Of a stretch of 64,000 nt of DNA, positions 22,796 through 32,683 are shown in pieces. The stretch spans positions 1 through 64,000 of the forward strand of contig NZ_JAMYBK010000016.1 of the NCBI RefSeq assembly GCF_024127895.1. The letters run 5' to 3'. A program made the position numbers and the translations under genes. The notes beneath the pieces were generated by a model. It saw nothing but the letters and a program-made list of their open reading frames with translations, did no database searches and had not been told where the DNA came from. How positions within the stretch are numbered: position 1 is the first letter of the stretch; every line of letters starts with the position of its first letter. This stretch comes from Pseudomonas guariconensis. GTDB taxonomy: Bacteria > Pseudomonadota > Gammaproteobacteria > Pseudomonadales > Pseudomonadaceae.

Positions 22796-23059
22796 ATGCG
22801 TAACCTCAAGCGCGCCATCGCGGCGTTGTTCGTGCTGCTGTTGGCGGCAGTGGTCCTGTTCTTCGTTCTGGAGAACCAGCAAACGGTATCCCTGATGCTG
22901 TTCGGCTGGTCGGCGCCGGCCGTGCCGGTGGCGATCCTGGTGCTGGCAGCATTGGTCGTCGGCCTGGCCGTTGGCCCGTTGCTGGGGGCTTATGGCGTAT
23001 TGCGCAGCAAGCGCAAGATCCGAGCTGCTGCGCGCGAGGCGGCGCTGTCTCGTAGTTAA
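22796..23059 (+). CDS. LapA-domain (DUF1049) inner-membrane protein
   Basis: This 87-residue protein has two hydrophobic helices (about 7-27 and 40-65) separated by the NQQTVSLMLFGW motif of the lipopolysaccharide-assembly LapA (YciS) domain, and a basic C-terminal tail. E. coli LapA works with LapB in regulating LpxC and LPS assembly. It follows ihfB by 19 bases. It is not the large adhesin also called LapA in P. putida. Confidence 0.85.
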   Translation: MRNLKRAIAALFVLLLAAVVLFFVLENQQTVSLMLFGWSAPAVPVAILVLAALVVGLAVGPLLGAYGVLRSKRKIRAAAREAALSRS

Positions 23060-23162
23060 AGGGCTTTTCCTATGCTGTTTTGAGAATCCTCTGACGTAAG
23101 TGCAGGCAGAGGCATGGAGTAATAGGGCGCTTCACTTCTCGCACCCGAAAGGCATCAGCAGC

Positions 23163-24602
23163 ATGGCATATCCCGCCCTTGCGCATCATGGCGGCACCCG
23201 GGGTGTCACCGGTTCCTGCCACCAGTTGCACCTCGACAGCACTACCAGTCTCCTGATCGACTGCGGCCTGGAACAAGGTGCCGAAGCCAGCCCCGAGGGT
23301 GAGTTTTCATCCCTAGGCTTCGCTATCGAAGGCATTCAGGCCCTGGTCATCACCCATGTCCACCTCGATCATGTGGGCCGGGTCCCCGCGTTGCTCGCCG
23401 CCGGTTACCGCGGCCCGATCCTCTGCAGCGAACCCTCGGCGGTGCTTCTGCCGCTGATTCTCGAAGACGCCTACAAGCTCGGCATCAGCAGCGAACCCAC
23501 CCACGTGGCCCGTTACCTCGAGTTGTTGAATGGCCTCATCGAGCCCGTGCCGTTCGAACAGTGGTACCGCGTCGTCGACCGTGAGGGGCTGCAGTGCCGT
23601 ATACGCCTGCAGCGTGCCGGCCACCTGCTCGGCTCGGCCTATGTGGAGTGCGATGTGCGTTACACGCAAGGTGAGCCAAGTACCCGTGTGGTCTTCTCCG
23701 GCGACCTCGGCGCCCCCTGCAATCCTTTGCTGCGCCCCCTGCAGCCTCCGGAGCGCGCCGACCTGTTGGTGCTGGAAAGCACCTACGGCGATCGTCTGCA
23801 TCCCGACCGTAGCGAACGCCAGCAGCGCCTGGAGGCCGCCATCGATCGCGCCCTGGCCGACCAGGGTACCATTCTCATCCCTGCGTTCAGCCTTGGCCGT
23901 ACTCAGGAGCTGCTGTACGAGATCGAAGACATCCTTCATCGCAAGGCCTTGCTGACTAGCCCGACCGAGAAGGCTGACGGCGATCCTCTGGACTGGTCCC
24001 AACTCCCCATCATCCTCGACTCGCCCCTGGCTCAACGGGTGACTCGGGCATATAGGGCGCTGCACCAGTACTGGAATGACGAAGCCAGGCAGCGGCTGGG
24101 GGAGGGGCGTGATCCTCTCGGGTTCGGTCAGTTGATCTGTGTCGACACGCATGCCAGGCATCAGCAGGTCGTCAATTACCTCAAGAGCACGGGGCGGCCT
24201 GCTATCGTTATTGCTGGTAATGGCATGTGTTCTGGTGGGCGAATCGTCAATTATCTCAAGGCCATGCTGGGGGATCCACGGCATGAGGTGATGTTCGTTG
24301 GGTATCAGGCCAGAGGGACGCCTGGGGCTTTCATTCAGGCCAGCCAGAAGGCTGGAGGCTTGGTGGGGGTTGACCTGGATGGGCGAATGCTTGAGATTCG
24401 TGCGAAGGTCATGACGCTGGAGGGGTATTCGGGGCATGCCGACCAGGAAGGCTTGGTGCGGTTTGCTCTAGGGCAAGGCAATGCGGTGAAAAAGGTTGTA
24501 CTTGTGCATGGTGAGGGGAAGGCGAAGCAGGCGCTGGCCCAGGCGTTGCGGCGGTGCTTCTCGAGGCTGGGATTGGAGCTGGAGATCAGCATACCGGGAT
24601 GA
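23163..24602 (+). CDS. Beta-CASP metallo-beta-lactamase-fold hydrolase
   Basis: This protein of about 479 residues has the zinc-binding HxHxDH motif (HVHLDHVGR, near residue 60), a beta-CASP cap region (LVLESTYGDR, PAFSLGRTQELL) and a C-terminal RNA-metabolising motif (GNGMCSGGRIVNYL, EGYSGHADQ). It resembles bacterial CPSF73/YSH1-type exonucleases or RNases, and its substrate is not known. The ATG at 23163 gives the family start; a GTG at 23100 would add 21 unconserved residues. Base composition falls towards its 3' end, at the edge of the O-antigen region. Confidence 0.85.
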   Translation: MAYPALAHHGGTRGVTGSCHQLHLDSTTSLLIDCGLEQGAEASPEGEFSSLGFAIEGIQALVITHVHLDHVGRVPALLAAGYRGPILCSEPSAVLLPLILEDAYKLGISSEPTHVARYLELLNGLIEPVPFEQWYRVVDREGLQCRIRLQRAGHLLGSAYVECDVRYTQGEPSTRVVFSGDLGAPCNPLLRPLQPPERADLLVLESTYGDRLHPDRSERQQRLEAAIDRALADQGTILIPAFSLGRTQELLYEIEDILHRKALLTSPTEKADGDPLDWSQLPIILDSPLAQRVTRAYRALHQYWNDEARQRLGEGRDPLGFGQLICVDTHARHQQVVNYLKSTGRPAIVIAGNGMCSGGRIVNYLKAMLGDPRHEVMFVGYQARGTPGAFIQASQKAGGLVGVDLDGRMLEIRAKVMTLEGYSGHADQEGLVRFALGQGNAVKKVVLVHGEGKAKQALAQALRRCFSRLGLELEISIPG

Positions 24603-24863
24603 CCGCTTGGCGGAGGGCTGGGGGTTGGTCGGGAAGCGGGGAACTTATTTAGATGCGTTCCCTCTACTGTCGATTATAAAAATTTTGAAGCGAAGCTTAG
24701 AGCCTCACGAACATTGGAAATTGAAAAAATGTCCTGAGTGTCGGCAAAATGATGTTACATCTCATGGAGACGGCTTGGGGCTGAAATAGTGGGTAGCCCC
24801 AGTGATGTCGGCTCCAGTTGGGAGCTTACGCAAACAGACGGACCCCAAGGAAAAGTAGAATAA
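24603..24863. other. Gap upstream of wzz
   Basis: This AT-rich 261-base gap should contain the promoter of the O-antigen operon. I see no perfect JUMPstart/ops element. A short open stretch at about 24725-24789 would read LKKCPECRQNDVTSHGDG, which looks like half a zinc ribbon but has no start or ribosome site of its own. It may be a remnant. AAGGA at 24847-24851 is the likely wzz ribosome site. Confidence 0.4.
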
Positions 24864-25928
24864 ATGCGCAATGAACGTGAGCGCCTGAGAAGTGCTGATG
24901 GTGAGATTGATCTTTTCGAACTGATTGAGGAGATATGGAGGCAGAAGGTGTTGATCATCGTGACAACGGCGATTGTGACGGTGATTGCGATAGCTTACGC
25001 CCTGCTTGCGAAACCTGTCTATGAAGCCAAGGCTTTTGTTCAGCCTCCTACGCAGAATGACATTGCCCAATTGAATTTTGGGCGTGGTGGCACCTCTGGA
25101 TTGAATATCCTCACGGTAAAGGATGTCTATGACATCTACTTGCGAAATCTCCAGTCAGAGTCGCTGCGGCGAGAGTTCTTCCGAAGCATCTATCTGCCAA
25201 GTCTGACAGAGAAAGAGCGTACCGGCTCGCAAGATGAGCTGTATAGCCGTTTTCAGGAAGTGCTAGCGTTAGGGGTGGCGGCCAAGGAAACGCCGAATCG
25301 GTTTTTCGTAAAAGTTAATGTATCGGATCCTCGACAAGCCGCCGAGTGGGTTGTCCGTTATTTAGAAATGGCGGGTGAACGAGGTCGGACAGAGGTTATC
25401 AGGGATGTAAAAGCCGATGCCACAGTCAAGGCAGACAACCTGGAGCAGCAGATTACTGCAGCGCTTGAGAGTGCCAGAAAGCAACGTGAAGATCAGATCA
25501 TTCAATTGACTGAAGCCTTACGTGTAGCTAAAGCTATCGGTTTGGAAAGCCCCCCGATAATCTCTAACACTTTGTCGAGTGAGGTCTCTGCTGGGATGGA
25601 CGGCTCGCTTATGTACATGCGTGGTAGCAAGGCCTTGGAGGCTGAGATAGACAATCTACGCAAGCGCACGTCCGATGGTCCGTTCATCAAGGACCTCCGC
25701 CAGCAGCAAGAGGCTTTGGCGTTTTACCGGTCCTTGCAGATAGAAAAGGGTGTGATCCAGGTCTACAGGCAGGATGGTGCTATTGAGTCGCCAGACAGGC
25801 CTGTCAAACCGAAGAGGCTGATTATCATAACTATAGGGATAGTGATGGGCTTCGGGTTGGGCCTGCTATTCGCTATCTTGCAATATCGCAAGAATGAAAT
25901 GACTCGGCGAAAAATGGCTCAGGGTTAA
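24864..25928 (+). CDS. wzz: O-antigen chain length determinant Wzz
   Basis: This 354-residue polysaccharide co-polymerase sets the modal length of O-antigen chains. It has an N-terminal transmembrane helix (about 30-50), a large periplasmic coiled-coil-rich part, and a C-terminal helix (about 320-342) preceded by the proline-rich PDRPVKPKR that is diagnostic of Wzz. It is the first gene of the O-antigen cluster, as in P. aeruginosa. Confidence 0.9.
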   Translation: MRNERERLRSADGEIDLFELIEEIWRQKVLIIVTTAIVTVIAIAYALLAKPVYEAKAFVQPPTQNDIAQLNFGRGGTSGLNILTVKDVYDIYLRNLQSESLRREFFRSIYLPSLTEKERTGSQDELYSRFQEVLALGVAAKETPNRFFVKVNVSDPRQAAEWVVRYLEMAGERGRTEVIRDVKADATVKADNLEQQITAALESARKQREDQIIQLTEALRVAKAIGLESPPIISNTLSSEVSAGMDGSLMYMRGSKALEAEIDNLRKRTSDGPFIKDLRQQQEALAFYRSLQIEKGVIQVYRQDGAIESPDRPVKPKRLIIITIGIVMGFGLGLLFAILQYRKNEMTRRKMAQG

Positions 25929-26221
25929 GCGAAATGATTGCAGCGCGCTGGTGTAGTACCGCATGAGTAAATGTGAATGAATTCTCATTCGTACCTCCGG
26001 GTCAAGGATGTTTCTGGAGTGGGAGCTTTCTCTACTCTGGCGCGTAGCATGTTGTGGTTTCTGTCGACATTGAATGTACGGACGGGACAGTGTTCTCGAT
26101 TTTTATCTGATATATAGATTATCGCGTCGACATAGATAGGATGCTTTTCTTTATGACCAATGTAACGCTACCTTGATTAGCTCCCAGAGTGCCAACTTAA
26201 GCGGATATTAAGCCATTGGAT
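25929..26221. other. AT-rich gap between wzz and wzx
   Basis: About 290 bases with no supported gene. It contains AT-rich tracts but no hairpin followed by T-run and no convincing promoter pair. The wzx ribosome site is also weak. Confidence 0.35.
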
Positions 26222-27493
26222 ATGTTACTGGAAAAATTGCTTTCTAATCGGATTTTGCTAAGGTTTTTAAACATTGGTATCCGCGGTGGCACGGTTTTGG
26301 GGCGATTCGTGCTAATAATATTTTTGGCAAAATTTCTACCCGAGGCCGATGTCGGTAAGTTCGGGATATTTGTCGCTACGGTATTATTTTGTGTGCTCTT
26401 GGTGAGCTTTGATTTTAATAAGTATATGTACGGAGAGCTGTTTGCGCAAGGAGAAGGTGCCCGAGCTCGAATACTAGGATCGCATTTTAAGACTGTAGTC
26501 TGTCTTTACCTTGTCAGTATTCCGTTCTTTTATTTAATATTTTTCGGCGGCTTCATTGAGTTTGACTACATCGTTTATTTCTACTTGACTCTATTTTTTG
26601 TAATGGTGTCTCTGGAACTGGAGGCGCTATTGGTTGTGCTTGGTAATCAGCTTTTGTCTAGTTTTGTGTTTTTTACTCAGACATCTGCATGGGTTTTTTT
26701 TGTCGTTCCGGTTGTTTATTTCTTTCCCGCTTATAGGTCGTTGGAATTCATATATCTCTCGTGGCTGGGGGGAGCCGGTTTATCTATTCTGATCGCATTG
26801 TGTTTTTTAAAGGCTAATAATATAAGGGTGGATTTCAATGGGATGGGAGGGGCTTGGGTTCGCAGTGGTCTGAAAAAAAGTGTAATTTTTCTCTTGTCAT
26901 CCATCATGTTGAAGTTGTTGTTGACTGTTGATCGGTACGTGATGGAGTATTATTCGACTCCAGAGTTGGTGGGTGTTTATGTGTTTTATATAAGTGTGGT
27001 GATGGGGGTGTTTAACTTTCTCGATCCCGCTGTTTTTTCATTTATATACCCGAAGCTTTTGCGCTCCTATAAGGAAGGTAATCATGCTGCTTATGCGGCG
27101 GCGCATAAGGAGTTAATATGGTCTACGGCGATTGGAGTGGTAGTGCTTGCTCTGTTTATCGGCTACCTTGTTCCTTATATAATTGAAGTGCTAAGCTTGC
27201 ATGCATACGAAAAAAATTTAGATAGCCTTTGGCTTGTGATTTTTGCGGCAGCTGTCTTTAAACTTGGGTTCATCCCTCATTATGTTTTGTATAGTCGAGG
27301 GATGTTTAACTGGCTTTCGTATTCCAATGCAGCCTCGCTTGTCGCGTTTTTGTTATCGGCATACTGTTTGTCAATGCAGTCAACCATCAGCTTGCTCGCC
27401 AGTTGTCTGTTAATCGCCTTTTCTGTTGGTGGTGCTGTGAAACTATATGCGGCATATGGGCTGCGGGATGGGCAAGTTCATAATGTACAATAA
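26222..27493 (+). CDS. wzx: O-antigen flippase Wzx
   Basis: This protein of about 423 residues is highly hydrophobic, with around twelve predicted membrane helices in the pattern of the MATE/oligosaccharide flippase family (N-terminal RILLRFLNIGIRGGTVLGRF and central LLLTVDRYVMEYY segments). It would flip the undecaprenyl-linked O-unit across the inner membrane. The gene is much more AT-rich than the core genes. The ATG at 26222 is preferred over a TTG two codons upstream; neither has a good Shine-Dalgarno sequence. Its 3' end overlaps wzy. Confidence 0.8.
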   Translation: MLLEKLLSNRILLRFLNIGIRGGTVLGRFVLIIFLAKFLPEADVGKFGIFVATVLFCVLLVSFDFNKYMYGELFAQGEGARARILGSHFKTVVCLYLVSIPFFYLIFFGGFIEFDYIVYFYLTLFFVMVSLELEALLVVLGNQLLSSFVFFTQTSAWVFFVVPVVYFFPAYRSLEFIYLSWLGGAGLSILIALCFLKANNIRVDFNGMGGAWVRSGLKKSVIFLLSSIMLKLLLTVDRYVMEYYSTPELVGVYVFYISVVMGVFNFLDPAVFSFIYPKLLRSYKEGNHAAYAAAHKELIWSTAIGVVVLALFIGYLVPYIIEVLSLHAYEKNLDSLWLVIFAAAVFKLGFIPHYVLYSRGMFNWLSYSNAASLVAFLLSAYCLSMQSTISLLASCLLIAFSVGGAVKLYAAYGLRDGQVHNVQ

Positions 27494-28658
27494 TAGATGG
27501 TTGTCTGGTGAGGCATTACTATTTGGCGGCTTTTTGTTTTTTGTCTACATGCTCGCCAAGGCTCCCTTGCTTTTGGCTGGAGAGATGGATGGTATTCAAT
27601 TGATCGGCTCTCTATTGTTGATGTTGATGTTAATGTCGATCGCTATTTTGCTGCTGGTGCTCTGTAAGAAAATATATGCCTGTTATTTTTTGACATCGTT
27701 TAATTTGTTGTTTTTGTTTAATTTGATGTTTGGGGCTTTTAATGATTTCGGCTTTTTGAAATATGTGTCGCTGTCATTTCTTCTCTCAGTGACAGCCATT
27801 GTGTACTGCATACTGCCGAAAAGAAAATCGCTAGGGTCGGTATTGCTGAATTTTGCTGGGTTGTTGGTCTTCTATGGTTGTTTGGCTGTTCTTTGGGGGG
27901 TTGCCAAAGGGCAGCAATTTGTATTGCGTGAACCAATTGGGGTAAATGGCCCCATTGTGTTTGGTCAGCTTATGGTTATCGCAAGTGCAATTCTTCTGCT
28001 ATATGGCAATCGAAAACTAATACTCGCCTCGCTTCCTGCCGCTCTTTCATTGCTATCTTATTCCAAGGGGCCTATTTTGGCGGGAATGTTTATATTGTTT
28101 TTGAAGAAAAGAATGTTCTTTATGATGTTGATAGTCCTATCTGTTCCTTTGCTCTTGGTGTTGCCAGGTGAGCTTCTTGATAATAGGGTGTTTCGTTTTT
28201 TTGGGTCGCTATATGAGTCTCTCAGTAGTTCGGATTTTGGAATGCTATTCGAAGGCGCGAACTATGGATCGATCGGTGCGCGTCTGGAGCAATATTTGCT
28301 TGCTATTAATTTGCTATCTGACTATCCATTGGGTATTGGTATAGGGCAGTGGGCGCTTTTCTCGGAGTATGAATATCCACATAATTATTTAGTTGAGATA
28401 TTGATAGAGCAAGGGTTGGTTCTAGGTATGGGGTCATTGCTCATAATCGCGTTTTTTTTCACAAAGATACGTGATAGGAATTTAGTTTATCTTTTGTTGA
28501 TGCTTTTTCTGTTTTCTATGTTTAGTGGTTCGGTGGTGGATAATAGAGGGATTTATCTTATGGTTCTTCTAGGAATGCTCTATCGAGAGGGGAGCAGCCC
28601 TGAGCAGAAAGAAATGGAAGTTAGACACCTGGGCTCAGATAGCAAAAGTCTTTTCTAA
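27471..28658 (+). CDS. wzy: O-antigen polymerase Wzy
   Basis: This protein of about 395 residues has around ten predicted membrane helices and the Wzy_C/O-antigen-ligase-type motif YPHNYLVEILIEQG near residue 305, in a periplasmic loop. It would polymerise O-units in the Wzx/Wzy pathway. The start is uncertain: ATG codons at 27471 and 27483 both overlap the wzx end, and a longer frame from 27447 exists. Low GC like its neighbour wzx. As usual for Wzy, identification rests on topology and one motif. Confidence 0.75.
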   Translation, partial: GKFIMYNNRWLSGEALLFGGFLFFVYMLAKAPLLLAGEMDGIQLIGSLLLMLMLMSIAILLLVLCKKIYACYFLTSFNLLFLFNLMFGAFNDFGFLKYVSLSFLLSVTAIVYCILPKRKSLGSVLLNFAGLLVFYGCLAVLWGVAKGQQFVLREPIGVNGPIVFGQLMVIASAILLLYGNRKLILASLPAALSLLSYSKGPILAGMFILFLKKRMFFMMLIVLSVPLLLVLPGELLDNRVFRFFGSLYESLSSSDFGMLFEGANYGSIGARLEQYLLAINLLSDYPLGIGIGQWALFSEYEYPHNYLVEILIEQGLVLGMGSLLIIAFFFTKIRDRNLVYLLLMLFLFSMFSGSVVDNRGIYLMVLLGMLYREGSSPEQKEMEVRHLGSDSKSLF

Positions 28659-28762
28659 TCATGGGGGAATGCCAGAGAATACCCTCTGGATAGCCGCATG
28701 GCTACTGATTCTAATACTGTTCAAGCGATATAGCGACGTACAATTTTACGGAGGGGTGTGTT

Positions 28763-29887
28763 GTGAAGACATTGTGTGTATTTGGGACGCGCCCTGAGGC
28801 TATTAAAATGGCTCCCCTGGCTATTGCACTAGCCGATGATGGTCGCTTTGAGGCCAAAGTGTGCGTAACAGGTCAGCATCGAGAAATGCTTGATCAGGTG
28901 TTGAATCTGTTCTCATTAGAGCCAGACTATGATCTGGATATTATGAAAGCAGGACAGGACTTAACTGATATTACTGTCGCTATTCTTGGTGGTCTTAAAA
29001 AAGTATTTATGGATTTTAAGCCAGATGTGGTTTTGGTTCATGGAGATACCGCCACGACCTTTGCTGCTTCTCTGGCAGCCTATTACCAGCAGATTCCCGT
29101 GGCTCATGTTGAGGCTGGCTTGCGTACAGGAAATTTATTATCCCCATGGCCAGAAGAGGGGAATAGGAAGTTGACTGGAGTCCTTGCGAAAATACACTTT
29201 TCGCCGACGGAGACTTCAAAGTCAAATCTTCTTAAAGAAGGGGTTGACTGTAGGGATGTAATAGTGACCGGTAATACCGTCATTGATGCACTGCTTGACG
29301 TTATCCATCGATTGGAAACGGATGGCGAGTTAAGGGCTGCAGCCATGAAGCCAGCCGGGTTTCTATCTGATGATAGGAAAGTTGTTTTGGTTACTGGTCA
29401 CAGGCGCGAAAGCTTTGGCGGTGGGTTCGAAAGAATTTGTCAGGCACTAATTGAATTGGCGAGAAAGTATCCTGAGGTGGATATTGTCTATCCGGTTCAT
29501 CTGAATCCCAATGTGAGGGAACCCGTCAACCGGCTACTAAATGGTTTGGATAATGTTCATCTTATAGAGCCATTAGACTACCTTCCGTTTGTGTATTTGA
29601 TGAGCAAGTCTTATGTGATCTTGACCGATTCAGGTGGGATACAGGAGGAGGCTCCTTCCCTTGGGAAACCTGTCTTGGTAATGAGAGATACCACGGAGCG
29701 CCCTGAGGCTGTCGTTGCAGGTACAGTTCAGCTTGTTGGGACTGAGACGGATAAAATAGTTTCGCATGTCAGTAGGCTTCTTGATGATGAGGAAGCTTAC
29801 CAAAAAATGAGTATTGCCCATAATCCATATGGTGATGGGAAGGCTTGTGAAAGGATCATTGAAGCGTTGCTTCAGATTAATTCATGA
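28763..29887 (+). CDS. wecB: UDP-N-acetylglucosamine 2-epimerase (non-hydrolysing)
   Basis: This 374-residue enzyme interconverts UDP-GlcNAc and UDP-ManNAc. Family motifs present are [12 protein letters not shown] at the start, [29 protein letters not shown] and [11 protein letters not shown]. It begins at a GTG with a strong GGAGGGG site 7 bases upstream. Together with the next gene it supplies UDP-ManNAcA. The 104 bases before it contain a short hydrophobic reading frame discussed among the rejected items. Confidence 0.94.
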   Translation: MKTLCVFGTRPEAIKMAPLAIALADDGRFEAKVCVTGQHREMLDQVLNLFSLEPDYDLDIMKAGQDLTDITVAILGGLKKVFMDFKPDVVLVHGDTATTFAASLAAYYQQIPVAHVEAGLRTGNLLSPWPEEGNRKLTGVLAKIHFSPTETSKSNLLKEGVDCRDVIVTGNTVIDALLDVIHRLETDGELRAAAMKPAGFLSDDRKVVLVTGHRRESFGGGFERICQALIELARKYPEVDIVYPVHLNPNVREPVNRLLNGLDNVHLIEPLDYLPFVYLMSKSYVILTDSGGIQEEAPSLGKPVLVMRDTTERPEAVVAGTVQLVGTETDKIVSHVSRLLDDEEAYQKMSIAHNPYGDGKACERIIEALLQINS

Positions 29888-29927
29888 GCTGACTTGTAAA
29901 GTAATCTTTATTTGAGGTTGGTGGATT

Positions 29928-31184
29928 ATGCCTTTTGAAAAAATTTCAGTTGTTGGCCTTGGCTATATCGGTTTGCCAACGGCTGCGGTATTTGCCTCTC
30001 GAAAGAAGAGCGTTATAGGCGTGGATGTAAATACACATGCAGTCGATACCATCAATCAAGGTAAGATTCATATCGTTGAACCTGATCTTGACATGCTTGT
30101 GAACGCTGCTGTAACTAATGGATATCTCAGGGCGACCACGGTTCCAGAGTCGGCTGATGCATTTCTCATTGCTGTGCCTACACCGTTCAAAGATGATCAT
30201 CAGCCGGATCTTTCCTTTATTGAGGCTGCCTGTAATGCGATAGCTCCCGTATTGGAAAAAGGGAACTTGATAATTCTGGAATCGACTTCGCCTGTTGGTA
30301 CTACGGAACAGATGGCTACTTGGTTGGCTAATAAACGACCCGATCTTACGTTTCCACAGAATCATGGCGAAAATTCTGACGTTCGAATAGCGTATTGCCC
30401 AGAACGTGTTTTGCCAGGGCACGTTCTTCGTGAGCTCGTGCAAAATGATCGAGTGATTGGTGGGTTGACGACACGTTGTTCCAAAGCGGCTGTTGAACTT
30501 TATAAAACCTTCGTTGAAGGAGAGTGCGTCGTTACAAATGCTCGCACAGCGGAGATGTGCAAGTTAACCGAGAATAGCTTCCGGGATGTTAATATTGCGT
30601 TTGCTAATGAGTTGTCGATGATCTGCAATAAATTAGATATTAGCGTATGGGAGCTTATTAAGCTTGCTAACAGGCATCCGCGCGTAAATATTCTACAGCC
30701 GGGGCCCGGTGTTGGAGGCCATTGCATTGCTGTTGACCCTTGGTTTATTGTCAGCAAAACTCCGGAAGAAGCAAAACTAATCCGGGTGGCTCGGCAGGTT
30801 AATGATAGCAAGCCTGACTGGGTGTTGAATAAGTTAAAGTCTGTTATTGGCGAATTTCTACAGAAAAATCCGAACAAAACAGCTTCTGATGTTACGATTG
30901 CTTGCTATGGCCTCGCTTTTAAGCCAGATATCGATGACCTGCGAGAAAGCCCAGCGATGCTTATCGCGAAAAAAATTGCCGCTGAGCACCCAGGCGAAGT
31001 TCTAGTCGTTGAGCCGAATATTTCACAGCTTCCCCCAGGGTTGGGAAAGGCTGCTCTGGTCTCATTGACGAAAGCCTTGCAAGTATCTGATATTCAATTA
31101 CTGCTGGTTGATCACTCCGAATTCAAGAGTGTTGAGGTTTCTAGTGGTTCTTTGGTTGATACAAGAGGTATATGGCAGGGCTGA
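29928..31184 (+). CDS. wecC: UDP-N-acetyl-D-mannosamine dehydrogenase
   Basis: This 418-residue member of the UDP-glucose/GDP-mannose dehydrogenase family oxidises UDP-ManNAc to UDP-ManNAcA. It shows the N-terminal dinucleotide motif GLGYIGLPTA, a central TENSFRDVNIAFANE block and the catalytic cysteine Cys266 in GGHCIAVDPWF. A GAGG-containing ribosome site precedes the ATG. It follows wecB closely, which sets the specificity call. Confidence 0.93.
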   Translation: MPFEKISVVGLGYIGLPTAAVFASRKKSVIGVDVNTHAVDTINQGKIHIVEPDLDMLVNAAVTNGYLRATTVPESADAFLIAVPTPFKDDHQPDLSFIEAACNAIAPVLEKGNLIILESTSPVGTTEQMATWLANKRPDLTFPQNHGENSDVRIAYCPERVLPGHVLRELVQNDRVIGGLTTRCSKAAVELYKTFVEGECVVTNARTAEMCKLTENSFRDVNIAFANELSMICNKLDISVWELIKLANRHPRVNILQPGPGVGGHCIAVDPWFIVSKTPEEAKLIRVARQVNDSKPDWVLNKLKSVIGEFLQKNPNKTASDVTIACYGLAFKPDIDDLRESPAMLIAKKIAAEHPGEVLVVEPNISQLPPGLGKAALVSLTKALQVSDIQLLLVDHSEFKSVEVSSGSLVDTRGIWQG

Positions 31185-31465
31185 AATTAGGTAGCTGAGG
31201 TAGGCGCTATTATTACAGCGCTAGTCCTTGGGTTTTGAACGTGATCGTTGGGTTGCACGATTCGATAACCATGCCGTAATGGTCTGTTGGCCACTCTCAA
31301 GCGGTTTAATAGATTTAGGGCGGGTGTCATATGTCGATGAGGCCTACTCGGTTTGAACTGGTGTCAGGTTGAGAGTCGCGTTACTATCTGGCTTAGGACG
31401 AGCTTCTGGTATTTATAATGAAATCGATCAACCAGGGTCGCTGATGACGGAGTTTTCTTGAGGTC
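31185..31465. other. Gap between wecC and the glycosyltransferase gene
   Basis: About 280 AT-rich bases without a supported gene. A weak 5-base hairpin (GCGCT/AGCGC at 31204-31221) lacks a T-run. The gap is long for an O-antigen operon and may mark the loss of a gene or a recombination join between the two halves of the cluster. Confidence 0.35.
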
Positions 31466-32683
31466 ATGAAGGTTTTATATTTTCATCAACACTTTACAAC
31501 TCCTCAAGGTGCGTCGGGGATCCGTTCGTACGAGATGGCACGTCGCTTGCTGGCACGAGGGCATCAGGTCACAATGGTATGTGGCAGTTCGGGTGCAGGA
31601 AAAACCGGGTTAACCGATCCGTTCAGGCATGGTATGCGCCGAGGATTTGTGGATGGTATTGAGGTTGTTGAGCTCAATCTTCCTTATTCAAATAGTGATG
31701 GTTTCGTCAGGCGTGGAGTTACTTTTCTAAAGTTTGCACTACGTAGTGTCAAATTGGCACTGACTGAGAAGTACGACCTAGTATTTGCGACAACGACGCC
31801 GCTCACCGCAGGTATTCCTGGGGTATTTGCCCGTTGGTTGCGTGGTAAACCATTTGTATTTGAGGTTCGTGACCTATGGCCGGAACTCCCTAAGGCAATG
31901 GGGGTTATTCGCAATCCATTGATTTTGTGGGCCATGTCTGCGTTGGAATGGGTAAGTTACCGATCGGCGCATCGCGTTATCGGACTCTCGCCCGGAATAG
32001 TGGAGGGGATTTCTAAATGCGGGGTGCCGTCCCGAAATATAGCGCTTATCCCTAATGGCTGCGATCTTAGTATATTTTCTCAAGATGTAGACCGTTGGCG
32101 ACCGTCGCAAGTAGTTACGAATGATCTATTGGCCGTTTTTGCTGGTACACATGGAATAGCTAATGGCTTGGATGCTGTCTTGGATGCAGCGATGGAGTTA
32201 AAGCGCCGTCATAGAACAGATATAAAAATTGTTCTGATCGGGCAGGGTAAACTAAAGCCGAGTTTGCAGGAGCGTGCTCGGCGCGAAGGCCTGGATAACG
32301 TCATATTTCATGAGCCTGTTAATAAGGCCCGTCTGGCTGGACTCATGGCGAGTACGGATGTTGGGTTGCAGGTGCTGGCGAATGTTCCAGCTTTTTACTA
32401 TGGAACTTCGCCGAACAAATTTTTCGACTATATTGCGTCTGGCCTCCCTGTACTTTGTAATTACCCAGGGTGGATGGCCGACATGATAAAGGATAGTCAG
32501 TGTGGATTTGCCGTGCAGCCTGAGCATGCTGGCGATTTTGCAGATGCCCTGGAGAAGGCGGCTGATGATCGTATTGCCTTGAAGACAATGGGGCGCAGGG
32601 GACGTACTCTTGCAGAGCGAGAGTTCGATCGTCAGAAGCTCGCAAATCAGTTTGTAGATTGGCTAGAGAGGGCGAGGTCATGA
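31466..32683 (+). CDS. GT4-family glycosyltransferase, WbuB-like
   Basis: This 405-residue glycosyltransferase has the N-terminal YFHQHFTTPQGASGIRSYE typical of WbuB-like enzymes, a GT-B fold with FEVRDLWPE and LIPNGCDLSIF, and a C-terminal sugar-nucleotide region. WbuB proteins usually add an N-acetylfucosamine-type sugar. Here it is the only glycosyltransferase besides the initiating enzyme, so the acceptor is probably the lipid-linked first sugar and the donor may be UDP-ManNAcA. It overlaps the next gene by 4 bases. Confidence 0.8.
   Translation: MKVLYFHQHFTTPQGASGIRSYEMARRLLARGHQVTMVCGSSGAGKTGLTDPFRHGMRRGFVDGIEVVELNLPYSNSDGFVRRGVTFLKFALRSVKLALTEKYDLVFATTTPLTAGIPGVFARWLRGKPFVFEVRDLWPELPKAMGVIRNPLILWAMSALEWVSYRSAHRVIGLSPGIVEGISKCGVPSRNIALIPNGCDLSIFSQDVDRWRPSQVVTNDLLAVFAGTHGIANGLDAVLDAAMELKRRHRTDIKIVLIGQGKLKPSLQERARREGLDNVIFHEPVNKARLAGLMASTDVGLQVLANVPAFYYGTSPNKFFDYIASGLPVLCNYPGWMADMIKDSQCGFAVQPEHAGDFADALEKAADDRIALKTMGRRGRTLAEREFDRQKLANQFVDWLERARS

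Noticed and set aside
24496-24789. A frame ending in a CPEC-containing stretch before wzz
   Set aside because: Its N-terminal part is out of frame over the beta-CASP gene and there is no internal start with a ribosome site. A single Cys pair is not enough for a zinc-ribbon call.
28669-28797. A 42-codon frame between wzy and wecB with a hydrophobic stretch
   Set aside because: It overlaps the wecB start, has GGGGGA abutting the ATG with no spacing, and resembles no known family. Noted only as a possible remnant.
31204-31221. Hairpin after wecC as a terminator
   Set aside because: Only 5-base arms with no T-run. Too weak to call.
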